The translations under genes and the position numbers were made by a program. The notes below the pieces were generated by a model. It was given only the letters and a program-made list of their open reading frames with translations, had not been told where the DNA came from and searched no databases. From the NCBI RefSeq assembly GCF_000218685.1, contig NW_006763299.1:1504031-1568030 (forward strand): a stretch of 64,000 nucleotides of DNA, written 5' to 3'. The DNA is from Serpula lacrymans var. lacrymans S7.9. Its lineage: Eukaryota; Basidiomycota; Agaricomycetes; Boletales; Serpulaceae. Numbering within the stretch: the stretch's first letter is position 1; every line of letters begins with the position of its first letter. Shown one piece after another: positions 32,701 through 44,456 of this stretch.

Positions 32701-34327
32701 AGACCTGAGCAGTCAGTACACCAGTTATCTACCTCTGGATCTCTTAGCATCCTCCACGCCGAGTGAGCCATTTCCCAGAGGCTGGTTCTGCAAGGAGTGT
32801 GGTATGCTGAATGAACAAAGGTTTTTTCGACACAAAATATGCGGTAACTCGACTTGCAAGGTAAGGGGGACAACTATGCGCAGCCGCACTCTTTACAGTA
32901 CGCTTACTGAACATATGACAGTCGGTGGCCAGTGACCAGTCGACCATAGGTTACGTTGAAAATTTGTATACCATCCGAGAAACTCAGCAAAACCTTCCGA
33001 TCCTGATGCCACTCGATTCCGCTCCCGAATGCGTTGAAATCATTGTGACGAAATGGATGGACGGCATGGATGTTTACCGGTATGGAATCAATGAGAATGT
33101 TGCCATCAAACACATCTCTACTTGTAATTACGAAGACCTACAAGAAGAACCCACTCGACTACTCGAATATATCCAGGCGCATGTGCCTCTCTTACGAGAA
33201 GATTCTTCTTGTAAGTTTTCCAAGCCATGCTTTGCCTGCGACACAGTTTCTGAAACGTATGTTTAGCGCCTTATTTCACCCTCATGGCCACAAAACCTCC
33301 AGTGGATAATACAAGAGCTGTTTCATGGGAGGATGTACCAGTTTTACTACATGCACGAGACTTGATTCAACACTATGTTCAAGTCTACGATGAAGACGAG
33401 TCATTCTCAATCGATTCACTACTTACTCAGGCATGGGTTCGAAGTGGTTCCAGAAAGGTCAGTCCTTAGCCCCTCTATCAGCACCATTGTGTTTTTAATC
33501 GGTTCTAGGGGAAAGTGTTCAGGGCTAAAACATTCAGCATAGTCATTTTTTGTTTGGGATCTGATGTAGATCTGAGGTTTGTACCGAAAACCGGATTTTG
33601 GGCGGAAGCAGCACCCGAGATGAACTCTGCTATGGAAGGCGTTGTTTCTTCACGAGAATCATTTCACGAAGCAGACCAAAGAATTGGAATGTTCCATAAC
33701 GGCATCGGAAACGACAGCAGACAAAGAGAACCCACTTACGAGCATCCCCCTGCTTCGCCGATAGACCGCGAGACTTTAGCGCAGGATACAACCATGGAGA
33801 CGGCCAATGGAGACGGCACTGAGCCCGTTGCAGCCATATCTTCCCACAAAGATGTGTTAGTGACCTCTGGTCAAAACGCAGGACAAGACGAGTTACCTTT
33901 GGCAGGAGGAAGGAAAGGTCAGCTGAAACAGCAAACGGACCTTGCGGTTACTTTGGTGCATGGTGATGCTCTGATACTTCAAGGTGATGACTTTGAGGAA
34001 AGTTGTTTTCCTTTTGCACTTTACGCTTGCTGATGTGACGACTGTTGCTCCGGTTTTAGTGTCAGATTAAGCGGTCAGGCACTACAATACGTATGTACTC
34101 AAGTATTTAGCTTTTGTGCATGCAGCTAATTCACTGTCTCAGTTCTGATTGGCACTCAAGCTGCAGCAGCAAGTGATGGAGACATGTCATGCGGAGGGCC
34201 AGAACTAGGGCAATCGATTCCGAGTTCTTCTTGGAATCCACTGGGAATTTCGCGCGTTAGCGAAGACGTAGAAATTGAAGAACCTCCAGATGCTACTGAC
34301 CCGTTGACGGCACTGTTTGACATGTAG
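29795..34327 (+). CDS. Large Zn2Cys6 protein with AlkB-like double-stranded beta-helix
   Basis: The first exon (29795 to about 31026) starts MDPLEHSEPTSASG. It contains LPKLWDVTVDRHVIFEI and then the six-cysteine cluster CVNCKESKRTCSRTRPTCIS plus CQNLKEQC, which fits the Zn(II)2Cys6 spacing. A long disordered, Lys/Ser-rich region follows. Later exons give QSRKDLLTIFPEFSKSP, PLVVIASRTCALMP, APLPWWISP, a second Cys motif (GWFCKECGMLNEQRFFRHKI, CGNSTCK), NEEV-free acidic stretches, and a C-terminal domain: AKTFSIVIFCLGSDVDLRFV, then LAVTLVHGDALILQGDDFE, then RSGTTILLIG. The last part resembles the beta-helix of AlkB-like 2-oxoglutarate dioxygenases, as annotated in related Agaricomycete proteins. 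I could not place the iron-binding HxD...H triad, so activity is uncertain. The join after GDDFE (about 34000-34070) could not be phased. It could be a DNA-binding regulator or a nucleic-acid demethylase. Confidence 0.7.
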
Positions 34328-34537
34328 TTTGCATGTAGTAGTAGATGTGTAAAAGTATCGAGCCTTGCTTGATAGCACTCTTTGTTCTCCTCTCTTTGTG
34401 TATTTTGCCATGAATGTTTGAATAAATGCAAGTAACGTCACCCATCAGGTTAATTCTACAGAAGGCTAAGCTGGCTTTTTCCATATTGACACGGGACGAG
34501 CGCTTTCGTCTGAACCAACCTTAACAAATTCTCTGAC

Positions 34538-37074
34538 ATGACTACAACTGCTGAAAACATTCCTGCAGAGGAACCTCCTGCTTCAATTTCTGTGGATCAG
34601 CAATGGGGCAGAGGTAAGCGAAATTATATATTAAATTAATGATTTACTGAGTGTTTGCGTCAGTCCTCATTTGTGGTGGAACAGACTGGTAAGAGTTAAA
34701 TTCATCACTATGTGGACACTTTCAGGTTTTGACTTGTGAACACATATCTAAACACTTCCTGGACTGCATCTTCTCGTCGAATTTGAACAATAACCAGGCC
34801 AAAGCTGGGTCGCAAAGAGCGGGGAGGCAAGAGTGAAAAGGACGAATCCGAGTGTGTTTCACTTCCAACTTGACCGCGTCGTGAACTGAACTTCACCTCA
34901 CTGGGCACTAGGAATCCAGACCTTCTCGAGCCCCACATTCTTCGCTCCCTTAGCAATGTAAAAATATCATCAATACACGCGTCTTGTTGTGGATGTCACT
35001 TCATCGCCATTGACACTGACGGAGCAGCGTGGATGTTTGGGCGCAATGGACCTTCGGCCCCCCTCGGGGTCACTGGTGTTGACGCGATCTCTGAAAAGGT
35101 GCCCAGAAGGTTACGGGCCAGTGATTTGGGTGCACCCGAATATGCGAAGTTTGTGGATGCTGCTTGTGGGAGGGGTCACTCGTTGTTGGTAGACAGCGAA
35201 GGTCAAGTATGGTCGGCAGGTATAAACAACCATGGTCAGGCAAGTCGTTATCATTACTGCCCAGCTTTTTGTCCATGCTTATTGTATGCACTCCACATCC
35301 ACATAGTGCGGACATTCTGTCTGCGCCCAGGTATCAACGTTCAAGCTAGTTGATGGGCCTTTTCATAACGGCGCAAGGGAACGCGTTATTAAGGCTGCAG
35401 CAGGCATAACCTTTTCTGTCGTTCTCACCGAAAGTGGCAAAGGTAAGTAATTGGCTTCGTTGATTTTTATTGCAGAGACTGAAATCACTCTGGCAGTATT
35501 TACCTTTGGAAGTGGTGAAAAAGGACAGCTGGGAAATGGAAGGACAGGGGAGCACATTGTCACTGGTAACAAAACCGCGTATGATATCGAAGTTGAGCCT
35601 AGTTGCGTACCTCGCTGTCTTTCGGTTATCACTGTCCTAATTTGCTCTCATAAGTCCGAGTAAGAGGCCTCGATGACAAAAAAATAGTACAAATTTCGTG
35701 TGGTCAGCAACACACCGTCGCCCTTGATTCTCAGGGGTGTGTGCATATCATAACTTATAACGTTTTGAGCTCATCATATTAAACCAGTCTTGTGTACGTT
35801 TGGGGCTACAACGGGTATTGTCGACTCGGTTTGGGAAACCAACAGGACGTACTCATTCCGAAGATTGTTCCTCAGGTTGAGTTCTTCTTTACGTTATTTT
35901 TGTTGCGCTTCTAATCGTCAACCAGTTTGCCGGGCCCAATGAAGCGACGATGGGCGCCCATGTCTTTGCTGGCCCCTCGAATACAGCTATCATTGATAAC
36001 CAAAAAATGTACTGGATGGCTGGCAAGGTATGCGGAATGTCAGATTAGGTTGTAGCTCATGCACTAAATGATTATGTAGTGGAAGAATAGTGGCGAAGGT
36101 ATTGTGGATTTCAATGTATAATCTTGTATTGGCTCATCGTGCATCATTCACAACCAGGATCTTCTGGGTCGCCATACTCGTCCTTCCGCTTCATGCAAGA
36201 CATAATGTCGGATTATCTTTACCTTTAAATCTGCTCAAGTTTGACTGACTTTGTACCTCAGGGCATGCAAGATGTCAAACGCTAGCTGCGGAGGAGTTAC
36301 TCATTTCGCATTGACGGATGACGATGATGGTGGCACCATGACTGTGGCATGGGGGCAGAATGCCGCCAATGGTATGAGATTTATTTTAGTTGTGATATTT
36401 CTATTTCTGAAATGTTGTCAGGTGAGCTGGGCCTTGGTCCTGATGAGCCGAAAAGTGCCACAAAGCCTACCCGTCACCAACCTCTGAGCGGAATTCAGGT
36501 TTTCAGGTGAGTAGTAGTGCATGAACTGACTGCCTTTGACTGTGACCGTATCCCCACGATTCTTCAGCATAGCAGCGGGCCAGAACACAACCCTTTTCTT
36601 AGCGAAACCCAATTCAAAGCTTTCCGATCTACCTCGTCACCCTGTTGAAGTCGAAGCCCCTGATTTATGTGTAGTGTGTGAAAAGGATAACGGAGACGAC
36701 GACCCTGCTTTGGAATGCGACAAGGTGATCACAATTGTTGTGTAGTGTCTTGCTAGTCTCACATTTCTGATCCCTGTATCTCTAGTGCGACCATCCGTAT
36801 CATTTAGGCTGTCTTAAACCTCCCCTATCTGCAATACCAGAAGGTGAATGGTTCTGTCCTAAATGTGTTAGTGACCAGGCTGCGCTTTCAGGTCCTTCCA
36901 AGAACGTGAAACACAAGGGCAAAGGGAAAACCGAAGAGGGTGCCCAGGCTGAATCCAAACACGCGGGGAAGCGAAAGGCGCCTTCCGCCACGAAGGAAGG
37001 ATGTAGGTGCTTTTTTTCTTTGGCAGTGAATGCGGTCTAAATCGGTACATCTAGCGTCAAAGCGCAAAAAGTAA
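34538..37074 (+). CDS. RCC1-repeat protein with C-terminal PHD finger
   Basis: About 14 exons run from [16 protein letters not shown] (34538) to the stop at 37074. After VLICGGTDW and KLGRKERGG, a seven-bladed RCC1-type propeller is built from repeats such as [74 protein letters not shown] and [14 protein letters not shown] finger follows: [20 protein letters not shown], then [15 protein letters not shown] and GEWFCPKCV, with the complete Cys4-His-Cys3 zinc set. The tail is Lys-rich (KHKGKGK, ASKRKK). RCC1 propellers bind chromatin, Ran or other partners, and PHD fingers read histone H3 tails, so a chromatin role is likely. The partner is unknown. One early joint (34840-34920) has two possible acceptors. 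Confidence 0.88.
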
Positions 37075-37346
37075 CTCTAAAGGGTTACATATGGACGAGT
37101 AATCTGTACCCAAACAGACACCATATTTTATTTTAACTATTTCTTGGATTTTCTGGGTGTCATGGGAAAACATGTTAACAAATAACAATGGAAAATATTT
37201 CACGGGGTTCACTTCGAATATGCTGGAAACGATAACATCTCGAGAAAGCACAATGAGGCATTACAGGGCCAATAAGGATGATGAATAAAAGCTATATATA
37301 GTATCAATAGTCCACTACAGAACGGAGTCTCGAGGTAGTGGTAGTG

Positions 37347-39185
37347 TCAGATGTCATCGGCCCAGATTTTCAAGATTATCCAGACAATCCCAAGACTGCT
37401 CAGGATAACAATAGCAAATCCTCCTGCTACGAAACCCATCAGTTCCCATGGGAAACTGTTATCGGGTATCAGAGGACGTATGCCTGAGGCCTCTATACGA
37501 GCTGTCTCAATTTCCTTTATTCGCTTTTCTTCAACTTGTACGATAGCAGTGCGTTTGTCGAGCGGGTCGTATGGTGACTGACCGGCTGGGGCAAGCGTAA
37601 CGAATGAAGGGTAGTGCTGCTCACACCATTGTTCGATCTGCCAAGTACGATAGATCAGTACCAGAATATGTAAACATAGCAAAGCTAGGACATAGAAACA
37701 TACTTTACAACAGGTCACAGATAGTCGTAGGAAATTAGGATCCTGCGGCTTAGCTTTGGAATGGATTTTGCGAGCGTAATCTCGGAATACCAGAGCAACC
37801 TCTCGGGGGTTAGTCGAACGCATGATAAGCTGGTGGGATAAAATTAGTAAAACAATAACTGTCAAAACCAGACGTGTGGAAACATACCTTTGCGGCCTCT
37901 GCTTTGCGTATTTTGATGTTCCTCTGGAACATTTCAGGATTCATGAAGCATAAGGACAGTGTTGCCATAGCCATGGTCACAGGGATTGCACAGAAAATAA
38001 ATATGCTCTGGTTCTTGAGTAATTTCAAATAATCCAGCGAGTCCGTGGCATGTCGTAGCGCGTCCAAGACCATGCCACTTTGTATCCATGTCGCATGTTC
38101 CACGTCACCCTTCTCATACAAATCCTTCATTTCTTCAAATCCGTACTTGGCCCATAATTCACGAGGCCAGAAGAACCGCCGGTCGTCGACGTCTTCACGG
38201 AAATCACGGATAATGTTTGTTTTCTGCAAGAGTAAACCCATAGAGTTTGCTAGCTCGAGCTGGTCACATAGCCACGGTGCTTCTTTACCGGTCGCTGACC
38301 AAATACGAGTGACACCCTCTCCAACAAGGCCTGCGACGTAGTGGCAATAGAGATCATATTCTGCGACAGTCTCAAGGTAGACTGTAGACGTCGTAGCGGC
38401 TTTGTGAGCATAATCGGCCATGCCATTTTCCATTTTTTGGCAAATGTCCATAATGACTGCCTTATACCTGAATACCGTAGGGTTAGACGAATGCACAACG
38501 ATAGCACTCTGGGGACCTACTCAGGTTTGAGCATGTTGGTTTCGATGACGACGGTGTCATATTCAATAAGCAGTTGTCTATCCTTCTCGTCTGGACCACT
38601 GTCTTTGAAATTCCAGCCAGGGGTAATTGCCTTTTCGTGGAACGAGCGAAGGAGTGGTTGCTTCACCTCATCAGAGATGGTCATATCATCTTCAATGGTA
38701 TCCAAGCCGCGGAGTACTAGATAATATATGCAAATCTAAAAGACAAGCCGGTCAGCAGTTGCAAGAGAGTGGACATAACACATGTAAGTGAGTTGGGAAA
38801 AAAAAAACCATGTAAAAAACCACTACACTACAACATCTCCCTCGTGGTCTAAGCGAGATGCATAGTTGTGTGGGCGCAGGTAAACACGCAAGAGGGCTCT
38901 CGCGTACGCATTTGGCACAAAAATGTGAACACTTACTATCCTGGCCAGGTCGCCGTCCAATTCCTTGATGACAGCAGCAAAACTTCTGCTTGTCAAATCC
39001 AAAAGCTCCCAACAGCGCCGCATAGTCGGTCTGTCCCATCCTGACGTCGGGTGCTCTTGCTGAGCAGTGATGTCGCGTTTCTGTTCATGAAAGATGTAGA
39101 ACTGAACGAGAGTCCTGAATTCGGTGGGATGCGTCAAGAGCAAAGTGAGCATAGACAGAGTCTTGTTCATGGCTGTAGTGGACAA
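37347..39185 (-). CDS. ERG9: Squalene synthase (farnesyl-diphosphate farnesyltransferase)
   Basis: Squalene synthase condenses two farnesyl diphosphates to squalene with NADPH in the ER membrane, the first committed step of ergosterol synthesis. Five exons (39185-38937, 38735-38521, 38467-37888, 37829-37704, 37637-37347) join in phase to 486 residues. Key motifs are visible: the first Asp-rich magnesium site LVLRGLDTIEDDMT, the YCHYVAGLVGEGVTRIW block, and the second Asp-rich site NIIRDFREDVDDRRFFWPRE. The C-terminal part adds IFCAIPVTMAMATLS and ends in a tail-anchor helix (ELMGFVAGGFAIVILSSLGI) followed by ILKIWADDI. All catalytic motifs are intact. A Met five codons in (MNKTLSML) is an alternative start. 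Confidence 0.98.
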
Positions 39186-39391
39186 GAAGCAAAATGGGAC
39201 TACAGTATTGAGACTGCTCTGAACCCCGAATTAACCAAAATTTAGACGGTCGTACGATGGCATGATTCGCATCAAATACTGTACGGACCTCCGAACCTAC
39301 CCCACGGTCCACCGCATCACGTGATACGGGTCCACCGGTCTCTGCCCTTTCCCGCCCACGCTCTCGCCTCTCACTCTCATCGCTGTGCGCA
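39186..39391. promoter_or_regulatory. Divergent promoter between ERG9 and a small gene
   Basis: These 206 bases separate two divergent start codons. The sequence contains CACGTGAT (about 39317-39324), an E-box core of the type bound by SREBP/Sre1 or other bHLH factors, which would suit a sterol gene. The E-box is visible; its use is inference. Confidence 0.5.
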
Positions 39392-39712
39392 ATGGACGAG
39401 TCCCTCCGACCTCCTGTACGTTTACAGGCCATCTCAGCCACCACCATCTCTCTCAAAAGTGCAAATGCCAGCGTCAATGACTTTCTAGCAGATTTCCAAA
39501 GCCGCAGCACTCCTTCAAAGGGAGGAGACACTACCATTACCGCTCAGTTGCAGAAATTGAGCGATGCTCTACAGGAAAGACGGACGAGAGATAGAAAGAT
39601 GCAGGAATCTACATGGTATTTCTTTGCACTCCTGCCCTTTAGTATCAGGAGCTTAACCCCACCAAGATTGAAATCTCCCATAGACCATCCTTGTCCTTAT
39701 GCACTATTGTAG
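39392..39712 (+). CDS. Small hypothetical protein, divergent from ERG9
   Basis: From 39392 the frame reads MDESLRPPVRLQAISATTIS and continues with a helical, heptad-like segment (TAQLQKLSDALQERRTRDRK). The frame stays open to 39712, but the last third (after QESTW, from about 39618) looks like an intron or untranslated sequence, starting at a GTATTT donor. The protein is therefore about 75-105 residues. The composition suggests a small coiled-coil subunit of a larger complex; I recognise no family. It faces ERG9 across a 206-base gap. Confidence 0.45.
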   Translation: MDESLRPPVRLQAISATTISLKSANASVNDFLADFQSRSTPSKGGDTTITAQLQKLSDALQERRTRDRKMQESTWYFFALLPFSIRSLTPPRLKSPIDHPCPYALL

Positions 39713-40216
39713 TTGGCAGTGAAGAATAGCGAGCACGTTTTGTATACGAACATCTCGTACCTAGCGCTGTGCCTGAACTGATTGTTGTACTCACACTCAT
39801 CTCGCCTAGCTAAAGCGGTTGAGCAGATTCGTCGTTCAAAAAGGACATAGACTCTACATTTCCGCCAGCGTTTAAAAAATTTGAATCAACACTGTGACAC
39901 ATGACTAGACGGACACGTATCAAACAGGCCGAACGTATACCCTAGACATATAGGGGACCATGGTGGTATCTTATCGGTTATCATGTAAGTAGATGTCCTT
40001 GTATTTTTTTCTCTCGTACACTGACTAATGGCCCAATCTTCATAGGCGTTAAAACTAGACCCTATCGATGCTGTCAAAATGATAACATGATTATTCGCTA
40101 TCTCTTGAGATATTCTTAGACCATTAAACTGTAACCTAGAGTTCTGCTGCCATATACACTTAAATGCGTTGGCTTCAGCTTAAGTCGATTACTGCAAGTT
40201 GTGGTTCTTTTCTCCT
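39713..40216. other. Gap before DUR3, no gene seen
   Basis: About 500 bases hold only short frames (39886-40077 minus). It should contain the 3' end of the small gene and the DUR3 promoter. I see no GATAAG cluster that would confirm nitrogen control. Confidence 0.4.
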
Positions 40217-43200
40217 ATGTCTCAGCCAATTTCTTCTGAATTCAGGCCACTGCTTGGTAAGTGCCATTCTCTCTCTCCATTTGTACGATCTCTTAACGGT
40301 CTACAGACCAAAGTGTCGGATATGGGGTTGTAGTTGGTATGCCATCTTAGATATCGACCCATCGGACTCCTGAAAAAATATCTCTGCAGGAGTGGGATTC
40401 TTCTTCGCATTTGTCATGCTGGTTTTGACCAGCTTGCAATCAAAATTCTCAAGATTTGCACCTAGTTCTTCTGAAGAATTCACAGTGAGTAATCCCGCCC
40501 TTGATGTCTGCTCGCTATTGAACCTCTGTTCAGAGTGCTTCCAGAAGCGTCAAGGTGATAGTCTCACTGTTGTGTATCAACTGAAAAACTCACCTCAGGA
40601 CTAAGCCTGGACTAGTGTGCTGTGGCATGTTCGTATTGGAGCTTTGTCTTTGAACGAAGACTAATGTTACACAGTGTTAGCGCGTGGACATGGAGTGCAA
40701 CTCTACTGCAGTCCAGTACTGTCGCCTATACTCTTGGTCAGTGGAGTGATCCATATCGAAATATTTATTTGGTCGATATGCTGATGATGAGAGTATATAG
40801 GTGTTAGTGGTCCCTGGTGAGCCATATCTCCATCTTAATAAATCTCTGTACTCACATGGTCTTTTGAAGGTGGTACGGTGCTGGTGGGTCTATACAAGTG
40901 GCCATGTTTGGCATGGTTGCAGCGAAGGTAAAAATGAACGCCAACGGAGCTCATACGTTCCTTGAAGTATGTCGTTCATCCTACAGGCAATAACATCGCT
41001 GAGCACGATTCAGATTGTCAAGGCCCGTTTCGGCACGGCAACGCATCTGCTTTTTACTGTCTATGCTTTTATATGCATCTTGGTTGTATGTGGATCATTG
41101 CTCTGTATGCGATCTCGTTCACGACACTTCGAGCTTTAATTCACCTACTTCATTTACAGTGGGAGGTGCTGCGACTGTGAACGCACTGACCGGGATGAAT
41201 ACAATTGCAGCGTGCTTCCTTCTCCCTATAGGTATCGCGGTTTATGTTGTCTTCGGTGGTTTACGCGCAACATTTATCTGCGATTGGACTCATACCATCA
41301 TTCTCTTCATCATTATATACATCTTTTTGTTTCGCGCCTTGTAGGTCGTCTCATCGTATCCTGCCCATCGCGATGATTGAACGCTCTATCACTTGTAGTG
41401 GGACGTCTCCAGAAATAGGCAGTGTACCTCGAATGTACGAATTGCTCGTACAGGCTGCTGTGGATACGCCAGTTTCAGGGAACGAGAATGGAAGTTATTT
41501 GACCTTGAAGTCAAACCAAGGGCTTGTATTTGGTGCGGCGTCGCTGTTATCCGGTTTTGCTGGGGTTTTCTGTGATCAGGGTTGGTCATCTCACATGGGG
41601 CGCCTACTTCTGAACTCATGATTATGACAGGATATTGGCAACGAGCGAGTAATGGGTTGTACTAGACTATCGCAAATACTGATGATTTGCACTTAGGCCA
41701 TAGCTAGCCATCCCAGTGGGACAACTAAGGCCTACGTGAGTTTTCCGTCTGTATATGTTTTTCGATTGAAACCATGTCGTTATTCTGAAGATGTTGGGCG
41801 GAATATCCTGGTTTGCCGTTCCCTGGGCATTTGGCTCCTGTCTTGGCCTGAGCGCTCGTGCACTACAAACGAACGTGGGTAGTTCTTACTCGGTTATATC
41901 GCTCGTAATTGATGAAACGATGCAGCCCCTTTTCCCTACTTATCCTGCTCCCCTCTCGGCTGAACAAACCAGTGCAGGGCTTGCTGCTGCTGCCGCGGCT
42001 TCCGTTCTCATGGGCAAGGGCGGTGCCATAGCATTATTGCTCGTCGTATTGTCAGTATTCTCGTTCTGGTGTGATAATCCCATTGATGTGATGCCTGTAT
42101 CTCAGCATGGCTGTCACATCGGCGGCTAGTTCAGAACTGATAGCTGTGTCGAGCATAGTGTAAGTGAATTTTTCATCCACTTGGTTACCCAGATGCTAAA
42201 CATCAACTTTTGTTATCTTGGGCAGATCTTACGAGTCAGTTGGTGTTTCCTTGCTTTGACTGGAAGCTCACTTATGAGCGTTTGATGGATCCAGTATATA
42301 CCGAACTTATTGGCGTCCACAAGCTACTGGTGCAGAAATTGTGCGAGTTTCTCACTATTTCATCTGTATATGGGCAATATGGATGGGCTGCTGGGGTACT
42401 ATCGTAAGTTGTGTACCCTCCGAGTCTTTGTGTAAGTTCAGTCCCTTAACGCTAATGATGTCCACAGCTTAATAAAGCCAACATCGATCTTGGTTGGGTA
42501 AGATATACAGTTATATTCGCCGTGATGACTGCTAACTGTTCCTTGTTTGTTCATAGCTTTACTATGTCCAGTGCGTTGTTCGTCGCTTCTAAGATACTAT
42601 GTTCATCACGATTAATTCAGAGGAGTCGTTCTGAGCTCCGCGGTCATTCCGATCGTGCTTACTGTGCTGTGGTCTAAACTTACACGTGCTGGTGTTCTCT
42701 GTGGCTCTGTAATTGGCGCTTGTCTCGGTATGCTGGCCTGGATGATTGGGTGTTGGAAGATATATGGCAAGCTTACATCTACGATTAATGACCTTTCCTT
42801 TCATAACGAGCATATTCAGGTACAATAAACATCACCAACTTAGCAGAGCCTTATTCTGCTGTTTGTAGCGGTTTGACTGGGGTGCTAACCTCAGGGCTCA
42901 TCACAGTATTCGTATCATTGATGAGTGAGTTTTTTCATCAGGGCTTTTTATTAGACTGAGCTTCCGACCAGGGCCCAGCAAATATGATTTTGCTGGAACG
43001 AGAGCAATTGCGTTGCTTGATGCACCGAGCGGTGGCATGTGTGAGACAGCTGATATTAAGGGCACCGTTAAGGACGTACACACGCTTCAAGGTCCAATAC
43101 CAAAAACTGCAAACAGCGTGTCGGATTTAGAGAAGCTTGGACCAGACCTGGATACCAAGAGTAGAGTCTGTATCTCAGCGGAAGCCGTCGTTGAAAATAG

Positions 43201-43595
43201 TCCAAGCAGAGATGTGTTACAACAAATATTCCAGCGGGCCGCATGGTACTCGTTCGCGATGTCTGCTATAGTTATTATCGTCGGTATGGCTTTACTTTTA
43301 CTGTTTTCAGACTTAAAGTCTGAACTGACCCCGATGATAGTTCCTATTCCGATGTTCTTTTCTCGCTATATCTTCAGTGAACGTTTTTTCGCGTTCTGGG
43401 TGGCTTGTTCGATGTGAGTCTCGTTTTGTGTTACAAGATGACCCATGTTGAGCTTTTGTTAGCGTGTGGGTCTTTCTCAGTGGCTCTTTCTGCATCATTT
43501 TACCTCTCTGGGAATCGAGGGTGGAAATGACTGCAATAATGAGTGAAGGTTTTATGTCTTTGAAGAACCTGGTCTATTCGCGATCAAACAAATGA
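40217..43595 (+). CDS. DUR3: Urea/polyamine active transporter DUR3 (sodium:solute symporter family)
   Basis: DUR3 is a plasma-membrane symporter of the SSS family that imports urea and, in yeast, polyamines under nitrogen limitation. The start at 40217 gives MSQPISSEFRPLLG, followed by SVGYGVVVG, VGFFFAFVMLVLTSLQSKFS and SSEEFTSASRSVKPGLV. Later blocks are typical: VSAWTWSATLLQSSTVAYTL, GAGGSIQVAMFGMVAAKVK, VKARFGTATHLLFTVYAFI, TGMNTIAACFLLPIGIAVYV, GGLRATFICDWTHT, GISWFAVPWAFGSCLGLSA and DIYRTYWRPQATGAEIV. The C-terminal cytosolic loop and last helix (SIVWVFLSGSFCIILPLWES) run to the stop at 43595. More than 20 short exons are needed; many joints were phased (for example 40256/40307, and a 10-base exon at about 42226-42235). 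About 15 membrane helices are expected. I saw no disabling change. Confidence 0.93.
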
Positions 43596-44456
43596 TGACA
43601 GTAACGCATCTGTTGATCAAGGTCATGAGCGTCAGGGTTCCATTAAGAGATGACGAAGAAATGGAAATGTATGTTTGGCTAGGGGCAGTGGCGATTTGCT
43701 AAATAGAAAAGTCGAGATGTACGTCTCCCCAGGGCCTGTAAATATAATCCTACACACATGATCTTGTTGACTGAAAGGTATGACCACGATCAATAGATCT
43801 ATGTTTCCAAAGTAGTCGAGAGTAGTCGATAACAGTTTGATAGCTGTGCCTTGACCTGCACGTGTACAGCCTCCATAACCCCAGCCAATGTGATCAGATG
43901 TGATTATGACCGTGTTCCCCGAAATTGGAATAAGTGCATCTATTTTATGGTAACATCATGATGTTTGGTTCGTACTACGCCGTAAATACTCTGATAGTGT
44001 ATCGCCCGGTGGTACTGCTATTGGGAAGCATCATCAGAGACAACAGCCTTACGAACAGATTTTGGCATGGTGAGTACTTGGATTCCTTTTTCTCTCTCCA
44101 ACAATCGTAACTGTTTGAAACTTGCAGCTGACCGCTCTGTAGAACTTCAATGATCAGATCCCCTTGCCATTGCAACCCGAATTGCAGCCAGTACAAACTA
44201 GGATGGGACCTAACGTGCTATATTTATGGCCTCAGCCTCCACTCCACTAATACAAATGCTCTCACAAGTGGGACTTTCATCTTTACACTGTATTTTTCAT
44301 TCCTCACCAAGTTTTTCTTTCTGTCGCAGCTTTGCTTTCCTGTTCCTGTGTTTTCACATTGTTCATCATTTGTCAGGTTAGAAAGACTCGAGCTCAAGTT
44401 AAAAAACGAACTCCATGCGTTTCTTCCCCTTTTCCCTTCAAGTTTTCCGTCGGGGC
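43596..44456. other. Intergenic region, no gene seen
   Basis: About 860 bases contain only short, unrelated open frames (43975-44196 minus, 44150-44413 plus). The last 200 bases are pyrimidine-rich (TTTTTCTTTCTGTCGC, CTTTCCTGTTCC), as expected for a fungal promoter and leader of the next gene. Confidence 0.4.

Noticed and set aside
34156..34431. Minus-strand frame of 91 codons
   Set aside because: It lies opposite the last exon and 3' end of the zinc-cluster/AlkB-like gene, which has a family-matched C-terminus there.
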